This document shows positions 14,726-20,099 of a stretch of 20,099 nt of DNA, piece by piece. Origin of the DNA: Mollicutes bacterium (GTDB lineage Bacteria; Bacillota_I; Bacilli_A; RF39; UBA660); the NCBI GenBank assembly GCA_004552445.1, contig SFOJ01000015.1, positions 1 to 20,099 of the forward strand. Direction: 5' to 3'. How positions within the stretch are numbered: position 1 is the stretch's first letter; every line of letters starts with the position of its first letter. Both the position numbers and the translations under genes were made by a program. The notes beneath the pieces were generated by a model. That model was not told where the DNA came from and made no database searches. It was given only the letters and a program-made list of their open reading frames with translations.

Positions 14726-14902
14726 ATGAAAAAAATTAAAAGTTTCTTTAAAGGAGTAAAAAAAGAAGCTAAAACAGTAAAATGGCCAGATGGAAAAACA
14801 TTAGTAAAATATTCTTGTATAACAGTAGTAATGCTAGTATTCTTTGGACTATTCTTTTATGGTTTAGATGCATTATTTGCATTTGTTAGGGGGTTATTCT
14901 AA
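14726..14902 (+). CDS. secE: Preprotein translocase subunit SecE
   Basis: A 58-residue single-span SecE of the short Gram-positive type. The conserved cytosolic part KSFFKGVKKEAKTVKWPDGKTL precedes a membrane helix (about 29-50), and the family signature centres on VKWP. It clamps the two halves of SecY. GGAGGG lies 6 bases before ATG 14726. Its stop codon shares one base with the nusG start (TAATG), so the two are tightly coupled. An L33 gene, common before secE in Firmicutes, is absent here. Confidence 0.93.
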   Translation: MKKIKSFFKGVKKEAKTVKWPDGKTLVKYSCITVVMLVFFGLFFYGLDALFAFVRGLF

Positions 14903-15453
14903 TGGAAGAAAAGAAATTATGGTATGTTGTTAATGCTTACAGCGGACATGAACAAAAAGTTAAAGATTATTTAGAATCTAGACGTGAAAGTATGGGAATG
15001 GAAAATAATATTTTTAGAGTTATTATTCCAGAAAGAACAGAAATTGAAGTAAAAGATGGAGTAAAAAAAGAAAAAGTTAAAAAGATGTTCCCAGGATATG
15101 TTCTTATCGAAATGATAATGAGCGATGAAGCTTGGTATGTTGTTCGTAATACTCCAGGAGTTACAGGATTTATTGGTTCTTCAGGAAAAGGAGCGAAACC
15201 AATTCCACTATCACCAGAAGAAGTTAAGAAGTTTATTGGAGATGGAGTAGATACAACTACACCAATTAATACAGATGTAGAAGTAGGAGACACTGTAACA
15301 ATTATAAATGGTCCATTCAAGGGTATGTATGGTAAGATTGAAAGCGAAGATAAAGAAAATGAAAAATTAACAGTACTTATCGACTTATTCGGACAAGAAA
15401 CACCAGTAGAAGTTGACCTAATTCAAGTTTCTAAAAAAATAGATGAGATATAA
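14902..15453 (+). CDS. nusG: Transcription termination/antitermination factor NusG
   Basis: A 183-residue protein with the NGN domain (WYVVNAYSGHEQKVKDYLE at the start, MFPGYVLIEM in the middle, NTPGVTGFIG) and a C-terminal KOW domain (VGDTVTIINGPFKGMYGKIE). The length is normal. It binds RNA polymerase and influences pausing, termination and ribosome coupling. The start codon overlaps the secE stop. Unlike many Bacilli, rplK does not follow directly: about 2.8 kb with other genes lies between. Confidence 0.97.
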   Translation: MEEKKLWYVVNAYSGHEQKVKDYLESRRESMGMENNIFRVIIPERTEIEVKDGVKKEKVKKMFPGYVLIEMIMSDEAWYVVRNTPGVTGFIGSSGKGAKPIPLSPEEVKKFIGDGVDTTTPINTDVEVGDTVTIINGPFKGMYGKIESEDKENEKLTVLIDLFGQETPVEVDLIQVSKKIDEI

Positions 15454-15489
15454 TATTTTTTTGATATAATTAACCTATACGGAGGAAGT

Positions 15490-15921
15490 ATGAAAAAAAT
15501 AAAAATTATATGCGTAATACTACTAATGTTAATTATAATATTTGGGTGTAATAAAGAACAAAAAGGAAACATGATGAAATTAGAACTTAACTGTGATGCT
15601 GAAAATGGATATGTATGGCAAACAACAGTATTAAATTCAAATGTAATACAATCTGAGGGCGATGAGTTTCTTTACAAAGATCAAGATAAAGTATTAGAAA
15701 CAAAACAAATAATAAGATTTAGAGCTCTAGAAACAGGAACGGCAGAAATAGAAATAAAGTATATTAATGCACAAAAGGAAAACAAAGAGAAAGATTATTC
15801 TATAAAATATTTAATTGAAGTAGATAGTGATTTAAATATAAAAATATTAAGTAAAACTGGTAAGTTTTATGATGATGAAATTATAACTCCAGAGTTATAT
15901 ATGGATTATACAAAAAAATAA
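15490..15921 (+). CDS. Lipoprotein resembling chagasin-type (I42) protease inhibitors
   Basis: A 143-residue exported lipoprotein. The N-terminal signal MKKIKIICVILLMLIIIFG ends in a lipobox with lipidated C20. The mature part resembles I42 (chagasin) inhibitors of cysteine peptidases. LELNCDAENGYVW (31-43) matches the NPTTGYxW loop region, and IIRFRALETGTAEIEIKYI (74-92) matches the f.a...G.a.i.l.Y strands. The usual third loop RPW is not seen, so inhibitory activity is uncertain. CGGAGG precedes the start, TATAAT at 15465-15470 may be its -10, and a strong terminator follows. It may instead be a simple beta-sandwich lipoprotein of other use. Confidence 0.65.
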   Translation: MKKIKIICVILLMLIIIFGCNKEQKGNMMKLELNCDAENGYVWQTTVLNSNVIQSEGDEFLYKDQDKVLETKQIIRFRALETGTAEIEIKYINAQKENKEKDYSIKYLIEVDSDLNIKILSKTGKFYDDEIITPELYMDYTKK

Positions 15922-15955
15922 AAGCCAAGTTAGTGATAACTAACTTGACTTTTTA
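15921..15955 (+). terminator. Intrinsic terminator after the lipoprotein gene
   Basis: CAAGTTAGT (15926-15934) pairs with ACTAACTTG (15939-15947), with loop GATA, followed by ACTTTTT. The -35 of the rubrerythrin promoter lies in its 3' part. Confidence 0.9.
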
Positions 15956-15972
15956 TTTATAAATGTTATACT
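15945..15972 (+). promoter_or_regulatory. Promoter of the rubrerythrin gene
   Basis: TTGACT (15945-15950), a 16-base spacer and TATACT (15967-15972), with TG at 15964-15965 as extended -10. The -35 overlaps the terminator of the gene before. Confidence 0.7.
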
Positions 15973-15978
15973 TAATTA

Positions 15979-15993
15979 GTAAGTAAAACTTAC
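15979..15993 (+). promoter_or_regulatory. Inverted repeat at the transcription start of rubrerythrin
   Basis: GTAAGT-AAA-ACTTAC is a perfect 6-3-6 inverted repeat about 7 bases after the -10, right where transcription should begin, and just before AAGGAGG. It could be a repressor operator or a hairpin at the mRNA 5' end. It does not match the PerR box consensus that I know. Confidence 0.45.
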
Positions 15994-16007
15994 AAGGAGG
16001 TAATAAA

Positions 16008-16547
16008 ATGGAATTAAAAGGAAGTAAAACTGAAGCGAATCTTTTAGCAGCATTTGCTGGTGAAAGTCAAGCTAGAAATAAATACACTTATTATGCTAGT
16101 CAAGCTAAAAAGGATGGATACGAACAAATCGCTTCAATATTCGAAGAAACTGCAAATAATGAAAAAGAGCATGCTAAACTTTGGTTCAAAGAATTACATG
16201 GTGGAAGTGTTCCAAGTACTATTGAAAATTTAAAAGATGCTGCTGCAGGTGAAAACTATGAATGGACAGAAATGTACAAAGAGTTTGCAGAGACTGCAAG
16301 AGAAGAAGGCTTTGACAATATCGCAATATTATTTGAAAAAGTTGGTGAAATTGAAAAGCATCATGAAGAAAGATATATGAAATTAGTTGGAAATATTGAA
16401 AACAATCTAGTATTTGAACGTAATGAAGAAAAAATTTGGATTTGTAGAAATTGTGGACATATATATAAAGGAAAGAAAGCTTTAAAAGTTTGTCCAGTAT
16501 GTAAACATCCAGAAAGTTACATGGAATTAAAAGCAGAAAATTATTAA
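16008..16547 (+). CDS. Rubrerythrin
   Basis: A 179-residue peroxide-detoxifying non-haem iron protein of anaerobes. The N-terminal ferritin-like four-helix part carries the diiron ligands (E19, the ExxH pair E52/H55, Glu residues in EFAETAREE, and E116-x2-H119). The C-terminal rubredoxin-like domain has C146-x2-C149 and C162-x2-C165 binding one iron. Domain order and length are those of classical rubrerythrin, which reduces hydrogen peroxide with electrons from rubredoxin or NADH reductases. It is monocistronic, with AAGGAGG before the ATG and a strong terminator behind. It indicates an anaerobe that meets oxidative stress. Confidence 0.96.
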   Translation: MELKGSKTEANLLAAFAGESQARNKYTYYASQAKKDGYEQIASIFEETANNEKEHAKLWFKELHGGSVPSTIENLKDAAAGENYEWTEMYKEFAETAREEGFDNIAILFEKVGEIEKHHEERYMKLVGNIENNLVFERNEEKIWICRNCGHIYKGKKALKVCPVCKHPESYMELKAENY

Positions 16548-16577
16548 AAAAATGCATTAAAAATAATGCATTTTTTA
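16547..16577 (+). terminator. Intrinsic terminator after rubrerythrin
   Basis: A 13-bp stem (16547-16559 with 16564-16576) built around ATGCATTA/TAATGCAT, with loop AAAA and a T run. It is near-symmetric and could work in both directions. Confidence 0.9.
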
Positions 16578-16585
16578 TTTAGTTA

Positions 16586-16594
16586 TGATAAAAT
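16586..16594 (+). promoter_or_regulatory. Extended -10 promoter of the zinc dehydrogenase gene
   Basis: TG-A-TAAAAT at 16586-16594, 9 bases after the rubrerythrin terminator. No recognisable -35 is seen. The leader is about 19 bases. Confidence 0.5.
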
Positions 16595-16619
16595 TATTAA
16601 AGAATAGGGTGTGATATTA

Positions 16620-17666
16620 ATGAGAAGTGCTGTTTTAAAAGGTGCTAGAAAAATAGAAGTTGAGAAAAAGGAAAATATGGTTGGTAGAGAAGGATATATT
16701 TTAATCGATGTATTAAAAGTTGGTATCTGTGGCTCTGATATTCATTATTGGGTAGAAGGAAATCCTAAAAATTTAATAATGGGACATGAGTTTAGTGGTA
16801 TTGTTATTGATGCTGCTAACAGTAAAAAGTATAAAGAAGGAGATAGAGTTACTGCTCTTCCAATTAGTCCATGCTTAAAATGCAAAAATTGTAAAGATGG
16901 TAATGTCCAATTATGTAGTGAAACATGGACACATGCAATAGGACTTAGTTTAGACTTCCCAGGTGGATTAGGTGGTAGAGTTCTAGTACGTGAAGATATG
17001 GTAAGACCACTTCCTAATAACGTTAGTTATGAAGTAGGTGCAATGATAGAACCAGCTGCAGTAGGACTTAGAGCTGCGAATGTATCAAACGTTAAAAAAG
17101 GTGACAAATGTTTAGTAATAGGTGGAGGCATCATTGGACTTTTAACAGCAGAATTCTTAAGATTAAAAGGAGCATCATATATAGCGCTAACTGAAACTAA
17201 TGAAGCGAGAGGAGCAAAATCAGTAAAATTAGGAGCAGCAGATGAATGGTTTAATGCACTAGATCCAAAATTAACTGAAAAGTTAATGACACGTACTAAT
17301 GGAGAAGGATTTGATGTTGTATGTGATTGTTGTGGAAATAGTCATGCTTTATCTAATGGATTAATGTTCACAAAACCAAATGGAAATTTAACATTAGTAG
17401 GTATATCACTAGGAATGGTACAAATACCTTTAGTAATGGGCGTTATGAAAGAAATTAATATCAAAGGTTCAATTGGTTATAAGAGAGAAGAATTTGATGA
17501 TGTAATTGAACTAGCATCAAAAGGAAAAATTAACTTAGCAAAATACATAGATGATATAGTAACACTTGACGATGTACAAAAGGCATATGAAAGACTAACA
17601 AATGGTATGGATGATGCAATTAAAATACTTGTTGATCCAAACAAACATAAAATTATAGAACTATAA
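16620..17666 (+). CDS. Zinc-dependent alcohol/polyol dehydrogenase (MDR superfamily)
   Basis: A 348-residue medium-chain dehydrogenase. Catalytic zinc ligands are C37 (GICGSD), H56-E57 (GHEF) and E144 (MIEPAAVG). The structural zinc site has C85, C88, C91 and C99. The coenzyme fold carries GGGIIG (168-173), and an acidic/Thr residue run at the end of the next strand (LTETNEAR) is compatible with NAD. The pattern is closest to sorbitol/L-iditol, threonine or butanediol dehydrogenases; the substrate cannot be fixed. ATG 16620 is chosen because AGGGTG lies before it at proper distance. An in-frame GTG at 16611 sits within that ribosome site. It is a single gene between two terminators. Confidence 0.9.
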   Translation: MRSAVLKGARKIEVEKKENMVGREGYILIDVLKVGICGSDIHYWVEGNPKNLIMGHEFSGIVIDAANSKKYKEGDRVTALPISPCLKCKNCKDGNVQLCSETWTHAIGLSLDFPGGLGGRVLVREDMVRPLPNNVSYEVGAMIEPAAVGLRAANVSNVKKGDKCLVIGGGIIGLLTAEFLRLKGASYIALTETNEARGAKSVKLGAADEWFNALDPKLTEKLMTRTNGEGFDVVCDCCGNSHALSNGLMFTKPNGNLTLVGISLGMVQIPLVMGVMKEINIKGSIGYKREEFDDVIELASKGKINLAKYIDDIVTLDDVQKAYERLTNGMDDAIKILVDPNKHKIIEL

Positions 17667-17690
17667 AAGAGGAATTAATCCTCTTTTATA
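17662..17690 (+). terminator. Bidirectional terminator
   Basis: A 12-bp perfect stem (17662-17673 with 17679-17690) whose core is AAAAGAGGA and TCCTCTTTT, with loop ATTAA. It serves the plus-strand dehydrogenase and the minus-strand membrane gene that ends within it. Confidence 0.85.
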
Positions 17691-18161
17691 ATGCCATAAA
17701 CTTTATTTTTTGTATCATAAAAAATATAATAATGTAATGGATAATAAGTTAAATAATAGAACATAAAATAAATAAATATGATTAATAAATTACCAATAGT
17801 CTTAGAATATTTAATCTTTCTAGTATTAATAATTAAATAACTAACAAAAGAAATAAAGATATAATCAAAAAATAAAAGTACTATAGACACAATTATATTA
17901 TGAGCAAAGAAATGATTAAATAACAAATAAATAATTAAATACAAAATAATACCAATTATTATAATAAATAAAATACTCAATTAGTGCATAAATTAACACT
18001 GGAGTAATTAATAATTTCATATGTTCCCATATACTTTCGTTAACAGGAAAAAATATACTAAATAAAAAGTTATCACACCATTCATACATAAAATGTGATA
18101 AAAAAGATAAACACATCATAATAAAAACACCAATGATTTTAATTTTTTTCATAATAATCAT
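17675..18161 (-). pseudogene. DUF6512-like membrane protein, split by a frameshift
   Basis: Two overlapping reading frames on the minus strand make one membrane protein. The first (18161 to 17916) starts at ATG, with MKKIKIIGVF, SHFMYEW and FPVNESIWEHMKLLITP, which are hallmarks of the DUF6512 family as I remember it. The second frame (usable from about 17980 to 17675) has further helices and ends LTYYPLHYYIFYDTKNKVYGI, again like the family end. Moving from the first to the second needs a +1 shift in the overlap (17916-17980), an AT-rich stretch. The joined protein also seems about ten residues short in that region. So a real mutation is likelier than a read error, though a sequencing error or programmed shift is not excluded. 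Function of the family is unknown. No good ribosome site is seen. Confidence 0.65.
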
Positions 18162-18181
18162 TAATAATATGCTTATTTTCC

Positions 18182-18210
18182 TTGATTTTATAGAACTTTT
18201 ATGCTATTAT
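18182..18210 (+). promoter_or_regulatory. Promoter of the rplK-rplA operon
   Basis: TTGATT (18182-18187), a 17-base spacer and TATTAT (18205-18210), with TG at 18202-18203 (TGCTATTAT). The transcript would start near 18217, giving a leader of about 100 bases. Confidence 0.8.
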
Positions 18211-18220
18211 CAAGTAGTCG

Positions 18221-18242
18221 ATTTATATCAGGTGATATAAAT
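18221..18242 (+). promoter_or_regulatory. Hairpin at the start of the rplK leader
   Basis: Two perfect 10-base arms (18221-18230 and 18233-18242) are separated by GG. In RNA an 8-bp stem with a 6-base loop is expected. It sits just before the presumed L1 site. Confidence 0.55.
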
Positions 18243-18246
18243 TAGA

Positions 18247-18284
18247 AGTGGGAGATTAAAGGATTATCGCGGAACCACTCGCGA
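18247..18284 (+). promoter_or_regulatory. Probable ribosomal protein L1 binding leader of rplK-rplA
   Basis: AGTGG (18247-18251) pairs with CCACT (18275-18279), with GGAG following the first arm and GGAA preceding the second. This resembles the L1 site of 23S rRNA, where a GUGGGAG/GUAGGAG strand faces a GGGAUACUAC-like strand. L1 is known to repress its own rplK-rplA mRNA by such mimicry. A second stem TCGCG (18267-18271) with CGCGA (18280-18284) overlaps the first and would exclude it. Confidence 0.55.
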
Positions 18285-18319
18285 AAAAAAATAACTAAAA
18301 TATATAGGAGGTGTTTTTC

Positions 18320-18928
18320 GTGGCAAAGAATGTTGTAAAGAAAATCAAATTACAAATTCCAGCAGGTAAAGCAACACCAGCTCCACCAATCGGTACTGGA
18401 CTTGGACCTACAGGAATTAATCTACAAGAATTTTGTACAAAGTACAATGAAGCAACAAGAGAAAAAATGGGAGATATCATACCAGTTGAAGTATCTATTT
18501 ATGAAGATAGAACATTTGACTTCGTATTAAAAACTCCACCAACTGCATCATTAATTAAGAAAGCAGCTGGAATTGAAAAAGGTAGTACAAAAGGTGCTAA
18601 TAACATTGTTGCAACTATTTCTAAAGATGACATCGCTAAGATTGCAGAAATCAAAATGCCTGATTTAAATGCATATGATCAAGAAGCTGCTATTAATATA
18701 GTTGCTGGAACTGCAAGAAATATGGGTGTTGCAATTAAAGGACTTAATGATTCAGAATTAGCTGAACATGCTAAAGAAGCTGCTGAAGCTGAAGCTCAAG
18801 CTGCTAAATTAGAAGAAGCTCTAGAAGAAATGGAAGAAAGCGCTAAGGCAATGGCTGAAGGTGCTAGTGTTGAAGTAGAATCAACAGAACAATCTAAAGA
18901 AGACGAAGAAAAAGCAAGCGAAGAATAA
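18320..18928 (+). CDS. rplK: Ribosomal protein L11 with a long acidic tail
   Basis: A 202-residue L11. The normal protein has about 141. Residues 1-142 are the family body: IKLQIPAGKATPAPPIGTGLGP (switch region), NLQEFCTKYN, FVLKTPPTASLIKKAAGI and the final GTARNMGVAIKG. Residues 143-202 are an extra, predicted helical and then disordered tail with about 22 acidic and only 5 lysine residues, rich in Ala and Glu. The start is GTG 18320 with GGAGGTG at 18307-18313. L11 forms the GTPase-associated centre of the ribosome. It is cotranscribed with rplA. Confidence 0.95.
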   Translation: MAKNVVKKIKLQIPAGKATPAPPIGTGLGPTGINLQEFCTKYNEATREKMGDIIPVEVSIYEDRTFDFVLKTPPTASLIKKAAGIEKGSTKGANNIVATISKDDIAKIAEIKMPDLNAYDQEAAINIVAGTARNMGVAIKGLNDSELAEHAKEAAEAEAQAAKLEEALEEMEESAKAMAEGASVEVESTEQSKEDEEKASEE

Positions 18929-18991
18929 TTAAAAAAATATTATTCGTGAGAAATATAGATAATCCAATTACCACATAAGGAGGTTAAGTTT

Positions 18992-19681
18992 ATGAAAAAA
19001 CATAGTAAAATGTATGTGGAAGCATTAAGTAACGTAGAAAAAAATAAAAGCTATGATGTTACTGAAGCGATAAAAGTACTAAAAAGTCTTAAACCTAGAA
19101 AATTTGATGAATCAGTAGATTTAGTATTAAAATTAAATATTGATGCTAAAAAAACTGATCAAAATATTAGAGGAAGTTTTGTTCTTCCAAACGGAACTGG
19201 AAAGACTAAAAGAGTTTTAGTTGTTACTAAGACTAAAGCTGCTGAAGCTAGTGAAGCAGATTATTGCGGAGCTGAAGATATGATTGAAAAAATTGAAAAA
19301 GAAAATTGGTTCGATTTCGATACAATCGTTGCTACTCCAGAAATGATGCCATTATTAGGTAAACTTGGTAAAGTTTTAGGTCCTAAAGGATTAATGCCAA
19401 ACCCAAAACTTGGAACAGTTACTACTAATGTTAAAGATGCTATCAGCAATATTAAAAAAGGTATGGTTGAATATAAGAATGATTCTTATGGAAATGTTCA
19501 TATGTCAATTGGAAAATTATCATTTAGCGAAGATAAACTTGAAGAAAATTTAAGAGCTATCGTTAATGAAATAGTTAAAAATAAACCTACAGCTGTTAAA
19601 GGTACTTTTGTTAAAAACATTAGTGTTTCAACAACTATGAGTCCTGGACTAAAAGTTGATAAAGCTTCTCTAGGATTATAA
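18992..19681 (+). CDS. rplA: Ribosomal protein L1
   Basis: A 229-residue L1 of normal length. Typical stretches include YDVTEAIKVLKSL near the start, the linker to domain II around RVLVVTKT, GKLGKVLGPKGLMPNPKLGTV (family signature, about 125-145), and the end KGTFVKNISVSTTMSPGLKVD. It forms the L1 stalk, which moves tRNA out of the E site, and is the expected autogenous repressor of this operon through the leader upstream. AAGGAGG precedes the ATG. The 63 bases between rplK and rplA hold only that ribosome site. An insertion sequence begins 18 bases after the stop codon. Confidence 0.97.
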   Translation: MKKHSKMYVEALSNVEKNKSYDVTEAIKVLKSLKPRKFDESVDLVLKLNIDAKKTDQNIRGSFVLPNGTGKTKRVLVVTKTKAAEASEADYCGAEDMIEKIEKENWFDFDTIVATPEMMPLLGKLGKVLGPKGLMPNPKLGTVTTNVKDAISNIKKGMVEYKNDSYGNVHMSIGKLSFSEDKLEENLRAIVNEIVKNKPTAVKGTFVKNISVSTTMSPGLKVDKASLGL

Positions 19682-19699
19682 TAAATTAAGTAGTAGAAA

Positions 19700-19724
19700 T
19701 GAAGTGAACCCCAAATAGTTCACA
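19700..19724 (+). repeat. Probable terminal inverted repeat (end) of an IS3-family element
   Basis: The segment begins TGAAGTGAACCCC and continues CAAATAGTTCACA. IS3/IS150-type elements end in TG followed by a similar ACCCCAAA stretch. It also contains an internal GTGAAC/GTTCAC repeat. The other end of the element is beyond the window, so the repeat cannot be confirmed here. Confidence 0.55.
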
Positions 19725-19737
19725 AAAATAAAAAAGT

Positions 19738-19765
19738 AGTTCAAGATTAATTTCTTGAACTTTTT
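19738..19765 (+). terminator. Bidirectional terminator inside the IS end
   Basis: AGTTCAAGA (19738-19746) pairs with TCTTGAACT (19753-19761), with loop TTAATT, followed by TTTT on the plus strand and preceded by an A-rich stretch that gives T residues on the minus strand. It ends the transposase gene and could also stop transcripts leaving rplA. Confidence 0.8.
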
Positions 19766-20099
19766 GATTTTATCCGAGAAGTATTGTAGAATAATATCCA
19801 ATCTTCTACAAGTAATTGATATTCTTGTATTGAAGATATTTCGTTATTATACAGAGTTTCTTTCTTTAATATTCCATGAAAAGATTCCATTGGTGAATCA
19901 TCAATTGGTGTTCCTTTTCTAGACATTGATATTTGAATATTATTAGAATTACAGATAGCTTTGTATTCGTAAGATGTATACTGAAATCCTTGATCCGAAT
20001 GCAGGATTAAACCAGATACATCTTTTCTTTTGAATATTGCTTCATTTAATGTATCCATAACTAATTTATTATCATTGTGTTTAGATATTTTATATGCAA
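19747..20099 (-). CDS. IS3-family transposase, OrfB C-terminal part (runs off the window)
   Basis: The C-terminal third of a DDE transposase of the rve integrase-core type. LILHSDQGFQYTS holds the second catalytic Asp, and SRKGTPIDDSPMESFHGILKKE holds the catalytic Glu. These are the strongest signature of IS3/IS150 OrfB. The frame stays open to the window end (upstream residues read AYKISKHNDNKLVMDTL), so the ATG at 20058 is internal and not the start. The C-terminus ends FYNTSRIKSKSSRN, without the usual L-x-G-L-SP-x-EYR tail, so it is shortened or altered. Its stop codon lies in the terminator hairpin. Whether it is active cannot be judged. Confidence 0.88.
   Translation of the reverse strand, partial: AYKISKHNDNKLVMDTLNEAIFKRKDVSGLILHSDQGFQYTSYEYKAICNSNNIQISMSRKGTPIDDSPMESFHGILKKETLYNNEISSIQEYQLLVEDWILFYNTSRIKSKSSRN

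Larger units (their letters stand above)
19700..20099 (-). mobile_element. IS3-family insertion sequence, partial
   Basis: The element comprises the terminal repeat at 19700, a terminator hairpin and the 3' part of an orfB-type transposase in antisense to rplA. It continues beyond the window. The target duplication cannot be seen. Confidence 0.75.

Noticed and set aside
1..20099. CRISPR array or diversity-generating repeats
   Set aside because: No regularly spaced direct repeats were seen on reading through the window.

Overview
The window is AT-rich and reads as a walled, low-GC Gram-positive (Bacilli-like) chromosome. Supporting genes are RNase Y, the eno-secG-rnr-smpB order, a FemX/MurM-type peptidyltransferase, a D,D-carboxypeptidase and a SpoVIF-like protein. 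Genes have clear AGGAGG-type ribosome binding sites. The code is standard: TGA is used as a stop at 7093-7095 and Trp is TGG. I would guess an uncultured gut Bacilli lineage, but the species cannot be named from this sequence alone.

Layout. 1-334: three tRNA genes (Phe, Arg, Pro) and a terminator. 335-2629: an accessory-looking stretch with a convergent MvaI/BcnI-like restriction endonuclease, an unknown helical protein whose mRNA may be leaderless, and a DHH phosphoesterase. 2698-4343: a PH-domain-like protein overlapping a D-Ala-D-Ala carboxypeptidase. 4360-5988: RNase Y. 6080-8279: a short-chain dehydrogenase, a CxxC mini-thioredoxin, and a membrane protein joining an outer CxxC domain to a CcdA-like core. 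8323-8559: SpoVIF-like protein. 8611-9876 (minus): FemX/MurM-type enzyme, divergent from enolase.

9965-14319 holds enolase, SecG, RNase R and SmpB, the classic mRNA-quality and secretion cluster. Here RNase R carries a LysM-like segment inside its catalytic domain, the most unusual thing in the window. A small unknown gene follows, then secE-nusG. In many Bacilli rplK follows nusG directly; here about 2.8 kb intervene: a chagasin-like (I42) lipoprotein, a rubrerythrin, a zinc alcohol/polyol dehydrogenase and a frameshifted DUF6512-like membrane gene. rplK and rplA then follow their own promoter and a leader that looks like an L1 binding site. L11 has a 60-residue acidic tail. An IS3-family element starts 18 bases after rplA and runs off the window.

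Regulation visible in sequence: many promoters are of the extended -10 type (TGnTAnnnT), several placed directly after or within the terminator of the previous gene. The secE promoter lies inside the loop of a long-range terminator hairpin.
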